From Hymenoscyphus infarciens (Eukaryota; Ascomycota; Leotiomycetes; Helotiales; Helotiaceae), in contig LLCB01000082.1 of the NCBI GenBank assembly GCA_001414345.1, positions 62,001-126,000 of the forward strand: a stretch of 64,000 nucleotides of DNA, in the 5' to 3' direction. The translations under genes were made by a program, and so were the position numbers. Shown in pieces: positions 23,026-35,868 of the stretch. Each line of letters starts with the position of its first letter. Position 1 is the stretch's first letter. A model generated the notes under the pieces. It made no database searches, was not told the origin of the DNA, and saw nothing but the letters and a program-made list of their open reading frames with translations.

Positions 23026-25799
23026 GGTAGTGGGAAGTGAGAGGTTGGATGGGTAGGGTTGCGACCGACCACGAAGACCTCACCTTTGTGGGAAGAGTAT
23101 CGGCTAATAGTCAAGGATCTTTTAGCTGAAGATGGAAACTAAAATACGTAGGCGGTGAAAGAATGATACGAACTGGATTTCACTGACATGACTTTAGCGA
23201 ATAGAGAAAAACAAGCTTTGAATTTTCCACCTTGAGTATTTGCTCATTATTCTTGTTCATTAAAAAAGGAAAATCTTTTAAATGAGTTAACTAGAGGTTA
23301 CGATTGAATCACTTATTATGCTGAGTTTGTTGTATTAGTAAGTTTAGTACTTGCAAAAGGTTGATTGAAATGGTTTGAATAATAGAATAACTACTAGACA
23401 ACTTACGGAGCTACTAGGATCTAGTAGCTTACAAGAAAAAATTGTTAATGTTTTAGTTATCCTTATTAAATAAACTCTTGAAAGAATTTCATCTTCTCTA
23501 ATGAACTTACAAGGTTGTATAATTTTTCAGCCTAGCAGTTTGATCCCTTTGTATATTAGGCTTCATTGTTATATAATGCCTCTTGAGGGAATGTTTTTTT
23601 GTAATAAAGTTGAGAGAATTAGACATCCACTTAACTCATATTAGATTTCTATTTTGTGAATAATTTGAGAAAAAAAGGTAATATCTAAACGAGCTTACGA
23701 GGACTTTACTTGTTGCTGATGACAGGAAACCTTATCCCAATTATTCTTATAGTAAGTGAATTCGAATTCTTAAGTGAAGTTGTAAGGCATGGCTTTGGTT
23801 TGTGCCTTTGTAAGAAACATTTTTAAAAGTGCCGAGGTAATAAAATCATTTTTAAGAAAGTTGTACGCTATGTTGTCTCAAGGGACGACTGCAACTACTT
23901 GAAAGTTCTCTTCTGGATGAGAAGGTTACACTTGGACTATGTGCTACTGAATTGTTGAGAGCACCTTATATGTCGCTTAGGTGACAACTTAAGGGTTATA
24001 GTTTCTGAAACAATTGTATCTAAATCACATAATAGTTGATAGCTGTTCTATATTTGTGCTACCTATGTGTGCTCTTGATAAAGAGAAAAAGCTTATGACT
24101 TGAAAGTTCCCCCGCCATACTCCCTCGCTACTGGGGGTCGCTTAAATTAATATGCAACTTCTGGTATCTTAAATAAAATCCGCTGGCATAGGAAAACAGA
24201 CCAAAGTCATCTCCCTAGCCTCCAAGCTTTTCTTCGGCTTTATTCTCTTCCCTTTCCATCCCTTTTCTTCCCTGACCTTAAGAGCTCACTTCTCAAAGCG
24301 CCTCTGGCCATCCCAGCGATCTCTCGATCCTTCTCCCCTTTTTTCGTGTGATATCAGATATTGTTTTCTGTAAGTCAAGTTTCTCCTCCACGCTCTTGAC
24401 CTTGATTCATGAAATCTTCTGCTTTGCAGTGAAGGCCAAGATATGTCCTTTATCTATGTTTTTGATGAAAGTCTTAAAGACGGGAATTTCACTGTTTTGA
24501 GTTTTCTGAATTTCAGGGATCAGAGTTCTATGGTAGGACATGTTTATTGTAAGCGAAAACTGCCCAGAAATTTTTGAGGGGGCTGTGGTAGAGGGAAACG
24601 AATACAACTCAAGTTGGAAAACGTGCGTACAAACTCATTTCAAGTCTTTATTTCATTATGTTCACCCAACGCAGGTCATCCACCTAACGACAGTCAAGTT
24701 GTCAAAGTACCCGTTAATATAAAATAACTACACGCTCGGGTTTAACATTGGCACTACAGGTTTCGTACAAGGAGAACGAATTTCAGCTCAATTGAAGAAC
24801 AGTTTCAAGGTTCTCGTTACTCCGTGAACCAACGATTGATAATTTCAAAAGTATTGGATTTGATCTGAGGTAATCTTCTGCCGTTACGTTGTAATTCGAC
24901 AGAAAATTCAGATGAGCTCAGGTGATAAGGAAGGTTAAGAAAGGGAAGTCCCCGACTACTGTTGTAGCCTTTGTGGTGCCCCTGTTAGCTTTCCTACTCT
25001 CTCTTTCTTATCAATCTTGCCTTGTTTACGAGCGGCTATGATTCATTTGAATTACCACAGACTGAACAAAAGTACGATGATATTTACTGTGTTTTCTGGT
25101 TCTGGATACAAAATCTCTCTTGAGCGATTTTTAAAGTTTAATAGAGCGGAAGTTGAACCCTGCAAGGAGGTGCTCTTCTTGACTTACCTGGGGGAAACTT
25201 GTATCTTTTCAATGCATATTTGAGCTATATCAAATCGTCGTCTCTCTTATCTAATTGTGGGTTTACATCTTCATGATTCGTATATATCTTTCAAATCACT
25301 ATCAACTCTCTACTATATTCTCTCCATCTTGCTACAGTAAGAGACTTGCGAGTTAAGATTGGCGAAAGAGAAGTTAGGAACTATACTGCAACGATATAAT
25401 ACTCGAGACTAATATCTTATATGAGAATTTTGCTTCTCCAGCACTTCTAAGAATCCCAAGATGAGTGCATAGATAACAAACTCTGGTCGCCAGTTTCTCT
25501 TGATACCTGTCGGGGTTGTCTGTCAAATATAATAAGAAAATACATATCTTCCACTACTTCTCAGAGTAAGAAATGGAGTAAAACAGGCAATTTTCTGTCA
25601 CTGACTCGGATAACTCGGACCGATCAGGCCGATCGGGGTGTTCATCGGACTGCGGGGATGGTTGATCTCGGCCGCGATAAATTTATTTTCCGCCCGCATT
25701 TTTCGAGCGAGAGCGTTCACAGAATCTCTTCCGCAACGTCGATACCCTCACATCTCGCTACTCCTTGATCGCCCAAGGAAAAGAAGAATATAAGAAATA
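23026..25799. other. Long intergenic region, no gene supported
   Basis: These 2.8 kb contain only short unrelated open frames (the longest about 68 codons). Pyrimidine-rich stretches at 24,215-24,350 look like a promoter or untranslated region. Just upstream of YTM1 (25,600-25,700) is a GC-rich patch with repeated gatc-like motifs, probably its promoter. A non-coding transcript is possible but not shown by the sequence. Confidence 0.4.
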
Positions 25800-27337
25800 A
25801 TGGATGCCCCTATGGAAGAGATCGTGGCACCATCAAATGGACATGGCCAAGTCCAGGTCTATTTCACGACCAATTCCGAAGACATTGAACTACCAGAGGA
25901 GAAACGACAATTGCGCGTTCCAACTGGTGTGTAGAATACTTATGCTACCTCCAACCCAAGTTCTTTTGCTAACCAAATCAACCAGACGTCCGCCGATATG
26001 GTCTCTCCCAGATCCTCAATTCCGAGTCCATGCTGGACACTTCCTCCCCCATCCCCTTCGATTTCTTGATCAATGGCACCTTCCTTCGAACGACCATCGA
26101 CGAATACCTGGTCGCAAATGGCCTTTCCGCGGAGACGACTTTGAACTTGCAATACGTGCGCAGTTTGATCCCTCCGCTATATGAGGCTAGTTTTGAGCAT
26201 GATGATTGGGTTAGTTGTGTGGATGTGCTCTCAGGAAACTCTGCGGCTGGGACTTGGGATGGCCAACAAATCACTGCTGGACAAGAGCGCATACTGTCTG
26301 GATCTTACGATGGTTTATTGCGAGTTTGGAACAAGTCGGGGCAGACAATTGCGACCTCGACCTCGTCCAGCGCAGGCGGACATACTTCGAGCATCAAATC
26401 CGCCAAGTTCATCTCTCCCACCCAAATCGCTTCCGCAGGCCTAGACCGAACAATTAGAATATGGAAATATGCCGAAGCAGAAGATGGGTTTTCGGGTGAA
26501 CTAAAGCCAACTCTGGAATTATATGGTCACACGGGTGGCATTGATTCTATTGATGTGCATGGTCCTTCTAACCGCATTCTCTCAGCCTCCGTTGATGGCA
26601 AAGTTGGTCTTTGGACGACACAAAAAGCTTCTGCACCAGCCGCGTCATCCTCTTTACTCACATCTGGCCCCCTAGCAAAACGAAGAAAGCTTACCACTTC
26701 AACCTCGACCGCGCAGCGAGGCCCTCTCTCCCTTATCTCTTCGCATACATCACCCGTCACAGCGGCAATTTTCAATCCTGGACACCCAACTATGGCATAT
26801 TCAGCTTCTCAAGATCACACAATAAAAACTCTTGATCTCACCACATCCAGTGTTGTAGATACAAGAACGACATCTCATCCACTTCTTTCCCTTACCGCCC
26901 TGCCGGGTATATCATCCCAGTTATTGGCTGCAGGGACAAGCGCACGACATATTACCCTTCTCGATCCCCGGATATCTGCTTCCTCGACCCAAGTTATGAC
27001 TTTACGTGGTCACACAAACAAAATCGTTTCGCTGTCACCAGACCCAGAGAGTAATTATGGACTGATATCTGGAAGTCATGATGGAACGTGCAGGGTTTGG
27101 GATCTGCGAAGTTCTAGACAAGGAACGAAAGATGAGGGCGGTGGACTTGTTGGAGAAGCTGTTTACGTTGTGGAAAGGGACAGTCAAAAAGGAGGCTCGA
27201 AACGGCCAGTTGGTGGAGAAGGCATCAAGGTGTTTGGTGTTACTTGGGATAAAGATGTTGGAATTGTCAGTGCTGGTGAAGATAAAATGGTGCAGGTTAA
27301 TAAGGGAAGAGGCGTCACGAGAACAGAAAATCCATGA
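25800..27337 (+). CDS. YTM1: Ribosome biogenesis protein Ytm1 (WD40)
   Basis: There are two exons, 25,800-25,926 and 25,986-27,337, joined by a 59-bp GT-AG intron that restores the reading frame and gives 492 residues (the yeast protein has about 460). The N-terminus (about residues 14-85) is the NLE domain, which binds the MIDAS domain of the AAA ATPase Rea1. WD40 blades follow, with typical GH...[20 protein letters not shown] and [14 protein letters not shown] endings. Ytm1, Erb1 and Nop7 form the complex needed for 27S pre-rRNA processing and 60S subunit maturation in the nucleolus. The first ATG fits the family N-terminus. Constitutive expression with ribosome biogenesis genes is expected. 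Confidence 0.93.
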
Positions 27338-29432
27338 GGAAGGTACTAACATTGAATCAACCGATACCCGGAAATTTCACAATATCTACAAGAAATTGGC
27401 AATTTGATCACCATTTACGCTTTTCCTTACTCAAGGAACTAAGAACACGTCAAGTGACAGGGAGGTGTTCTAGAAGCACTGTGGACATGAATAGAAGTGC
27501 CCACGATTTAGTATCGTGAACAGCCTAAAATCAAGATGCAGTGTTACGTCGGTTAATAATGACGAGAATACACTTACAACACCACACATTCACACACACC
27601 TTCACACACCTTGTAATGGCAGATCTGCCTCACCACCGACTATCTTGATATAGCAGCAACACCCCCCTTTTATCTGGTGTAGTTCATGTGGTTAGTTCAT
27701 TTGAATTACATGCGCTTGATTTTCGAGAGTGTTAGGCGCTGTTAGGATCATCAATGCCCAACCTTTCATTATTATGTACAACGCTAATATTTCGGTGCCG
27801 TTCATAATACCTGCACCCCGTGTTATGCAGGTATGAATTCTCCGTCATATATACCATGCAGGAAATCTAGGAGGGAACTTTTCTTCACGCAGGTTTAATG
27901 GTATGGTATTCTTTCGTTTGTATATCTCGCATGAGGACGTACCGTATAATAAATCAATATTTGACTACGCCTCATGTGACGGATGGAAGGATTCCGGGAA
28001 TCTTGGTACCTTCGTACCATCTCCCGAGAGTCTCGGAACTCACGGACTTTTCGTTTTCCACTGCTCCATTCACGTCCTTGAATCTTCTTTTGGGTTATTG
28101 CCTGCATTTCCTGGGCCTAGTATGTAATGGATATTATTGGGTTGGGGTGGTGTTCTTGTAGCTGTAGGTGCGTGGTTTGTCTTGGAGGGCAATTGGTAAG
28201 ATCTTCAATGCCTCAACACAGTTTACCCCAATCCCGCTCTCACCGCGGTGCTGTCACTTCCCTGCAGAATACGAGATGCAGCCACAACGTACTCGCTAGT
28301 CATGGTTGGGACGGTTTTTCATGAAGGATCTGCGATGATTTCCTTTGAGTTTTTGAAGCTTTGAACGTGGGTTTAATTTGACTTTTGTAGATCTGATGAT
28401 CTGTTCACGAAGTTGTGGATATGTGTTACTCAAAGTCTCAAACCCTTCGTTCTGTGACTTTTACTGCTTATTCAGACCAAGAGCTGAGCTTATTTTCGTC
28501 ATGCCAGCTATATGCAAATATGTATTTGTATTTGGGATGGACTTGAAGTTACACCGAGAGAGTGCAGTAAGCCTCGCCTCATTGCAACAGTACGATGCAT
28601 ATTTCTGGGTTGCCATGCTATTCGAGTTGCCTAAAAACGAGAATCCGATGTTTGCAGCTCAAACAGGTTTCCCAGGATTTGAGACATTTTGGAAACCCTT
28701 TTTTTTCTTGGAGTTAAGAGGGAGGAGTTTGAAAGATGAGGGTTGTTACACTGACAGAAACAGCGTGCAAAAATATGAACTATTCAGCTCTTCATGTCCA
28801 CGGGGATTAAGGCCTCCACATCGTTGGGAGTTTGGTCAACCTCAGTAGAAAAAGTTCCAGCTTTGACTCCAATGGACTCACCGTTACATTATGAATAACG
28901 GCGTACCAATGAGAACACCACCCGTGCCTATTCCTTGTTTGTAAAGATACGTGCAGCTTATTACTTTGTCCTAGGCGAAACAAAGGTTATTCCAGGGGGT
29001 CACTTTATATACTTTTCTGGGGTTTTTTGGTAGTATAAAGCTACGGAAATGTGTCAACTGCTCCATTGGGATAACCTATGTTTCGCATAGGACGAACTAT
29101 GTCCTGAATAGTGAGGCATTCATGTCAAGTTGAAATCCTTGGGAGTTGGGCCAGACTCTCTCAAAAATGTTCGAGCTTCAACTCCGCCGTTATATTCTAG
29201 AAAACAGCGTGCCAATGGAAAAGCCACCCATGCATAATTTTTGTTTGGCAATGGGGTTCTTTCAATACTTTCTTTCTTACATTTGAGACGATCTTTTCCT
29301 CTTCAAACCTCAATTTCCTCGGATACCCGTTTTATGAGCATCGTCCTAGGGGTTGAGGTACAAATATCTCCTTTGTCAGAAGGTACGTTCTTTTCAGTTT
29401 GATATTGTCATATTCTGTAACCATTTCTCACA
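27338..29432. other. Intergenic region with a diverged duplicated block
   Basis: No reliable gene is seen. Open frames up to 156 codons (near 28,400-28,850) lack an ATG at their start and have no family resemblance. Two blocks of about 90 bp are diverged copies: 28,825-28,915 and 29,140-29,235 share ttgggagtt, a run ending aactcc or gactcc, then gttatattctag or gttacattatga and gcgt(g/a)ccaatg. Bases 27,570-27,610 hold a short cacacac run. Confidence 0.4.
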
Positions 29433-31177
29433 ATGACGACCATAATAACCCCTATCCTCTCACCCCCAAGTCCATCCGCCTTATCCGCATGTTCCGGCAT
29501 TGGCTCGAGCGTAAATGCTGAGATCTATAGCTTACCCGTTGCCTCGCTCTCTCTGGAATACCAGTATGCGAAAACCCATTACTGGTCCGCAACAAATGCA
29601 GATAACTCCCCTGCATGTGTCGTGTTTCCCACCACAGCACAGCAAGTCTCCGGTATCTTGGAAGTACTTCTAGACTTTCCCGATGTCAAGTTTGCGGTCA
29701 AGAGTGGAGGTCACAATCCTAACACCGGCTTTTCGAGTACGGATGGTGGTGTCTTGATTAGTTTCAAGCATTGGAGTACTACTACTCTCTCTTCAAATGG
29801 CGAAACCGCAGATATTCCACCTGGAGCGAGGTGGGAGAATGTTATTACAGATCTTGAACCCTCGGGAAAGGCTGTTGTTGGGGGTCGGATAGGTGGGATT
29901 GCCATGTGTCGGTTGGGGGATTTTGCTAATTGGATTTAGGTGATGTTGGGGTGGGATTACTTCTTGGTGGTGGCTTGAGCTTTTTGAGTACGCAGTATGG
30001 AATGGCTTGTGATTCGATCGTGGGGTATGAGGTCGTTTTGGCAAACTCCACGATTGTAAGCGCCGACGAGAATTCCAACACTGACTTGTTTTGGGCACTG
30101 AAAGGTGGGGGGAATCAATTTGGTATGTACCATACTCCTTTCCCTCACATCTTTGCTCACTATTTTAGGTATCGTGACAAAATACACTATGAAAACAGTT
30201 CCCATTGGCCAGATTTGGGGCGGCATTCGAACTTACTCATTTCTCGAAGCCGACAAAATTCTCGCAGCAACTCAAGATTGGACCGGAAACTACCACGACC
30301 CGAAAGGCAGCATTATTGTAACTGGGGATATTGCAGCAGATAATGTTGTGGATATTTTCGTTGTTTACTTTTTTTATGATGGACCTAACCCTCCACCTGG
30401 AGTGTTTGATAAATTCGATGCTATCATCCCCCTTACTGATGGGACGAAGGCACAGTCCTATAGCAATTTCGTGAGTTCATGCATATGCTAGCTGGTGATT
30501 TCAGAAAGAAGACTGATAATTTCATAGCTTGTCTCAAACAACGATCTCGCGAGTATCTATGGTTTCCGGTTTTTGCTCCGAGTAAGTCTTCTTCTCCTCC
30601 CAGCAAGTTTCCAATTCTAACAAGCAATGAATAGGCCGCCACAATACCCAATCTTCCAGGTCAGAATGGAACAGACCTCTACGTCTCCGCCTACAACCTA
30701 TACAGAAATTACCTAATATCCCAAGGTCTCGAGCGCCTCTTCCAACTGGGTTTCACATTCTCCATCGCCTACCAACCCTTCCCGCACCAAATTCCGGCAG
30801 CCTCATACATTACAAACCCCGCTGGAAATCCCATGAATCTCTCCGCTGCAGATGGAGATAAAATGTGGGTCGGATATACGGTTTCTTGGTTGACGAATAT
30901 TAGCGACAGCACAGCTCATGCTATTAGTCAGAAGTTATCTAGTGATCTGGAGGCATTTGTACAGGCAAATTATGCGGGGGAATTGAGTACGCATGAGGAA
31001 GTTGGTGGAGAGAAAGGGGCCGGGAATGCTTTTGTTTACTTGAATGATGCCATGGATGATCAGAGACCCTTAGAGAGTTATGGGAGGGAGAATTTTGAGA
31101 GACTGAAGAGTATACAGAGAAGTTATGATCCGTATGGGGTATTACAGAGTAAGACGGGTGGGTTTAAATATGATTGA
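29433..31177 (+). CDS. FAD-linked oxidase, berberine-bridge-enzyme type
   Basis: Five exons (29,433-29,892, 29,940-30,122, 30,169-30,470, 30,528-30,581, 30,635-31,177) with introns of 46-57 bp give 513 residues; every junction keeps frame. The PCMH-type FAD domain shows KSGGHNPNTG (residues 90-99), whose His94 is the usual site of 8-alpha-histidyl-FAD linkage. GGGLSFLSTQYGMACD and ALKGGGNQFGIVT follow. The C-terminus has the BBE signature (ENFERLKSIQRSYDPYGV). The second covalent anchor, a Cys found in bicovalent members, is not seen in the RIGDVGVGLLLGGG segment. Family members oxidise sugars, alkaloids or polyketide intermediates; the substrate is unknown. No clear signal peptide is present at this start, so an upstream exon cannot be excluded. 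Confidence 0.85.
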
Positions 31178-32701
31178 TAATGGGGGAGGGGGAATTGTAA
31201 TTTGGTTTTCTGTGTATGTAATTGTGGTTGAGGAAGTGATTGATGTTCGAAACCATTACGAGTAATCTTCCCAATAGTGAAATTGAAATCTGGACAGTTC
31301 CTGTCACTTTAGCCATCTCACTCTATACAGTGAAAGTTTGCTAAACTCTGTTGTGCCCCATTGGTCTCCGCTTTATTAGCTATATCTGGAGGTTGGTCAC
31401 ATGATCAGCATGCACCCCAAAGCGTCCACAATGCCTAGTCTTGATTTCCAAGACTACTGACCCAATGAACAAAAACATAAGATATTTCCACCATGAAGCT
31501 TTTTGGGCCGAATCTCACAGATATCACGTGTACTCCAGCAGCCATTGTTTTTAGGCACGTTTCTTCCAAACCTCTGGAACACAATGCACACCGGTTTTCA
31601 ACCTACCTCAACACCCATGAGTATGTAGTATGTATCATGTATCGGCAGTATTCTACTTTGTAGGAGGCGGTATGTCGACTCCTAATTCTGTCACGACAAC
31701 CATGGTTATGCTTCCGATGCTTCGCCTATTATCGATGTGGTGATTTTTCAACCCCGGTTTCCTTTTCAAATCAATGCCACTTTTACAGCCTCCTATATGC
31801 ATATATGTCTTCAGGGGGCTCGAGTGGACTGGGTTGCTTTTCTGGGAGCCTTCCTCTCTTCGAAAATCATGTTCCAAAGCCTGGTTTATGCGAGTGCGAG
31901 ATCTTTTGATTGCCAAGTGGCCTCACGGAAGTACATATATCCTAAGTTCCCCCAAATTTACTAACTATCTAACCGCCGAGTTTTTTTTGGTTTGTGGTAG
32001 ACACATCACACGAGTGACAGGACAAGGAACTCGAATTCAGCGTCTTTGCGCCACCTTTTGGACTTGCGAGCTTGTCGTAGCTTTTGTGGGTGTTTCCCAT
32101 TGAAAGTCAAAGTTCGTAGTCCAGCCCTCGCCTGTTCTTTCCCAGACTCTCCAAAAAAAGAGAAAAGGTGTATCGATTCATCAAACATAAGACCTCGAAG
32201 GGATGTCCTCCGCATTAGGGCCCCACCACTGTCATCCAGTACTTCGTTATGATGAAACCTGTTCATAAAATGGCATGCGTTCCCCGGCTAACGATCGTAA
32301 GTACCGGTTTCCATCCTTTAGCGATCAATTCAGGGGTTTAGCCAAGTCAAACCCTAGAATATATAAAGTTTCCCCTGAGGCTAATCCAGCTCGGGAAATT
32401 TCAATGTGCGTGTGCAAGGGTTATTCTGGACGTTTCAAAGTTGTCTGAACTCTGGATGAAGTTTAATTCTTGCATTTGGACTTTCCGCTTTGGCAATTTA
32501 CTGAAAATGTTCCCCTTTAGAGATTGAGGCAACCCCCCGCGTTCGTCATCCTCACCCTCCTTTTGTCTTCTCTTTATATCAGATTTGGCCCACAGATTGT
32601 TTGTATCATTGCCCCGGTGGCTATAATATAAAATATCCAACGCAGCTAATTTCTGGCTACCTCACGTTCTTTTACGAACTCACACTCTTTTATACGTTGC
32701 C
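31178..32701. other. Intergenic region, no gene supported
   Basis: These 1.5 kb lie between two plus-strand genes. Short frames (up to 109 codons) are present without family resemblance. A ttttatacg motif about 15 bp before the esterase ATG lies in its probable leader. Confidence 0.4.
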
Positions 32702-34670
32702 ATGCAGCTTTTAATCTTTTTGGGCTTTGCGTCCGTTGCAGTGGCCGTAAACCCATTAGGTACGTTTGGTTTTTTTTTTACGAGGATCACTAGAATTAAT
32801 AATGATCAGTGGACTTGACATATGCCAAATATCAAGGCCAGACTTTACAAAATGGGGTCAACCAATGGCTAGGTCTTCGATTTGCAGCACCTCCAACAGG
32901 GAATCTTCGATTCGCTGCCCCTCAGGCTCCTCTTACGGAAACCGAAACTCAAGACTCAACCAAGGTACGTTGTTGAGAATTCGTTGCTGATCTAAAACAA
33001 CATCTGGTTAACAAACTACAGGAAGGAGCTCTCTGCGTTTCTGCAAACAATCAGGAAGGGTTACAATTTGGTTCTGCACGACAGCCAATGGCCGAAGACT
33101 GTTTGTTTGCTGCTGTCTACTCTCCTCTTAATGCCACCGAGACCTCGAACCTCCCGATCATGTTTTTTATCTCGGGTGGTGGCTTCAACTCCAATTCTAA
33201 TGGAAACTTTAATGGCACCGGCCTAGTGGAAGCTTCGGGAATGAACATGATAGTCGTCAGAGCCAATTATCGTGTTGGAATATTGGGCTTTATTAGTGGA
33301 ACTGTGGTCGAGAGTGATACCAAGGGTGCAGTTTCGAATAATGGCATCAATGATCGTAAGTCAATGTACCTCGTACTCATAATACTTTTTTATGGTCGCT
33401 GACTCGAAGCAGTCGTTGCTGGACTGAAATGGACACAACAATTTGCTACCAAGTTTGGAGGAGATCCAAATCACATCGTTTTGAGTGGTGACAGCTCTGG
33501 CGGACACGCCATTGACCTTTTAATTACTGCAAATAACGGGACCGGGTTTCCAGGTCTTTTCGTGGGTGCTGCCGCGGAAAGCACTGGATGGGGAAGTGAG
33601 CCATTTGCTGTTGATCGCGATAACGAATTCAAAAACAATGTCAACTCGACTGGCTGCTTGAATACACCAGATCCATTGGATTGCATGCGATTACTGCCAA
33701 TTGCCGAATTCCAGAATAAGACTACCAAAGATGGATGGGGCCCAACTGTAGATGGAAAGCTGTTTGTCGCCCCACACTATCAGATGATGGAGCAGGGGAA
33801 ATTTCAAAAAGTCCCGGTCATTTATGGATGTAAGTATTTTTACGATACCTACAACGCTAGATGCTAACGATCGCAGCTACCAGCAACGAAGGTACTCCGG
33901 ATTTCATCTCGAATCAATCGGCAACGACAGATGCAGATTTAATCAAGCACTTCAAAGACCAAGTCCCATCAGTAACCGATGCCCAACTACAAACTCTTCT
34001 TGAGGCTTATCCTGCTTCCCTTAACGAAAAGTCATTCTTCTCTCGTGACGTCTCGGCCAAAAATGCAACTCTGCGAAAAGGAAGCGGTGTTCAATGGCAA
34101 CGAGATGCAGCCATCATGCAGGAATTGAAACAGCAATGTGTCAGCGCATTCTTCTCGGATATGAACTCAGCCCAGGGTAACACAGCAAATTATCATTATC
34201 GTTATAACGTCCTCGATACTACACGTGGTGGACAAGCCGACCAAGGACTCTTCACACCACACACCAACGAACTTTACGCAATCTGGGGCAAAAATAACAC
34301 CGACGGAGGCGACCCAAAATGCCTCGGTATTTCCGCAGCAGAAGGTGGCTGCTCCGAAGGTGTCTCTGTAACTCAAAGCTACTGGATTTCATTTATCCGG
34401 TCTTTGGATCCTAATACATTCCGTGCTGCGGGTGCACCAGTTTGGGAGACTTGGAGTGTCGCTAGTCCAAGACGTATTGTACTTGATAATGCGAATGCGA
34501 CTATGGAGACGATGGGTGCGGGTATTGGGGAGCTCACGATTGCTGGTCAGACACAGAGGCAGAGGTGTGATAACTTTATGCTGCCGTTGGCTAAAGCCAT
34601 TAATGTCGGCTTGAGGACTGGAGAGACGCTACCACCCTTTGCTAATGCCACGGTAGCTACATCTGTTTGA
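32702..34670 (+). CDS. Secreted type-B carboxylesterase/lipase
   Basis: Five exons (32,702-32,759, 32,810-32,964, 33,022-33,355, 33,413-33,829, 33,877-34,670) give 585 residues, normal for fungal carboxylesterases. A signal peptide is clear (MQLLIFLGFASVAVAV). The alpha/beta-hydrolase fold shows a GGGF oxyanion loop, here preceded by Ser instead of His or Gln. The nucleophile elbow is GDSSGG, with Ser210 as nucleophile. SNEGTPDF is the probable acidic-residue region, and the catalytic His is likely in TPHTNELYAIWG. Several N-glycosylation sequons agree with secretion. The enzyme hydrolyses carboxylic esters outside the cell; the substrate is unknown. It follows the FAD oxidase on the same strand 1.5 kb away, which may or may not be meaningful. 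Confidence 0.88.
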
Positions 34671-34754
34671 ACAATTACCAGGTTGGTTTCACTAGCAATA
34701 TATTTGAACATTATTAATAGAATTTATCGATCAATCTTAAATCTCGTGGGTGAT

Positions 34755-35868
34755 ATGAGAGTCCCACTGGAGAATACTATACTGAAGGTGGTAGGAAAAC
34801 CGACACGGCTTGGTAAGTTGAAAATTGTTGAAGCCTTGAATGGCCCAGTTTTCACCCAGGTCTCTGTATTAGACCCTCCAATTTCTCATGAATCCCTTCA
34901 CAGCGCCTTTGTACCTCGAAACTTCAGGAACGAGGGAGAATATGCTCACTGGAATGGCCCTGAGCCATTCATCGATTGGTACAAATTTATGCACAGTACA
35001 GGAGGAAGTGGTACGATCGTCCTTGAACAAACAGAAGACCGCCAATGGATGGCAACCGATAATAGGTACTGTCCGACGTCAAAACTCGAAAAAAAAATAC
35101 CGAAAGGTCTTGTTGAAACGACGTTGAAGGGGACTTCATCTCTACCTAGGTTACTTACCCTGGGGGGGAGGCTCTTTAAGCCTTTCCGGAAAGGACATTT
35201 TGAGACTCAGCAAAACTGCCGAAATCGTTTTGACGGCCCATGAAGAATCAGCCCGTGATCTGAGAGGCCTCAACAATGCTGATGTGGTTTCTTTGGGGCG
35301 TTATTATTTACGTATCGACTGGAGAGAACTGCCCCAACGAGATTTTAACAACCCGAGCCGAAAACTATACCAATTATCTTATTGATACGAGTTACGTAAG
35401 CTCCTTTCGTTATACGGTGATGGCACTCATTCCCGTGGCATACGGTTGTGTTCACTTCAGCGCCCGTGAGATTGCTCTTCCCACTTCGACTGAGAGGATA
35501 ATATGGAAGGCATCATTTTACTACCTCATAGCGGCTGCATCTTTTTAGTGGATTCACAACTTTGTTTATCCTCTTGAATAGAATTTGGAGGATGTTCAAG
35601 CTCAGAATAATGATCAAGCTGGCCACCACCCTTCCCAATTTCTTGTTGGTTCTCTTTTGGGAACCAGAAGAGGAACACCCAATCCTTGATTTACTTTTTG
35701 AAACAATCGCTGTTCTTTTGCCGTTAGCATTAGGATCTTTTCTCTCATAATTTATATTGCGGTAATAATTTTTCTTGTAGTCCAGTCGTTCATTTCTTAA
35801 GGCACGTTCCTATCGGTGTATACCTGAGTCCGGACCTGAATTTCATGAATTATATACCACCTTTGTAA
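34755..35868 (+). pseudogene. Frameshifted membrane-protein gene relic
   Basis: A plus-strand coding sequence can be followed from the ATG at 34,755, but it jumps frame several times. The first frame ends at 35,243. A second frame (about 35,276-35,548) holds a hydrophobic segment with VAYGCVHFSAREIALPTSTE, a pattern of fungal multi-pass proteins in which a helix is followed by an FPT-E-LW motif. A third frame (35,562-35,750) is again hydrophobic. A fourth ends with RHVPIGVYLSPDLNFMNYIP before the stop at 35,866-35,868, which looks like the genuine C-terminus of that family. The shifts near 35,545 and 35,800 are not explained by good introns. Function unknown. Confidence 0.55.

Noticed and set aside
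25600..25690. Shared tcggggtgttcat motif near 19,384 and 25,634
   Set aside because: A 13-base match between two promoter regions may be chance; no third copy was noticed and no known site matches.
28378..28848. 156-codon open frame on the plus strand
   Set aside because: It begins at a TTG rather than ATG, has no signal or family motif, and overlaps the duplicated non-coding blocks.
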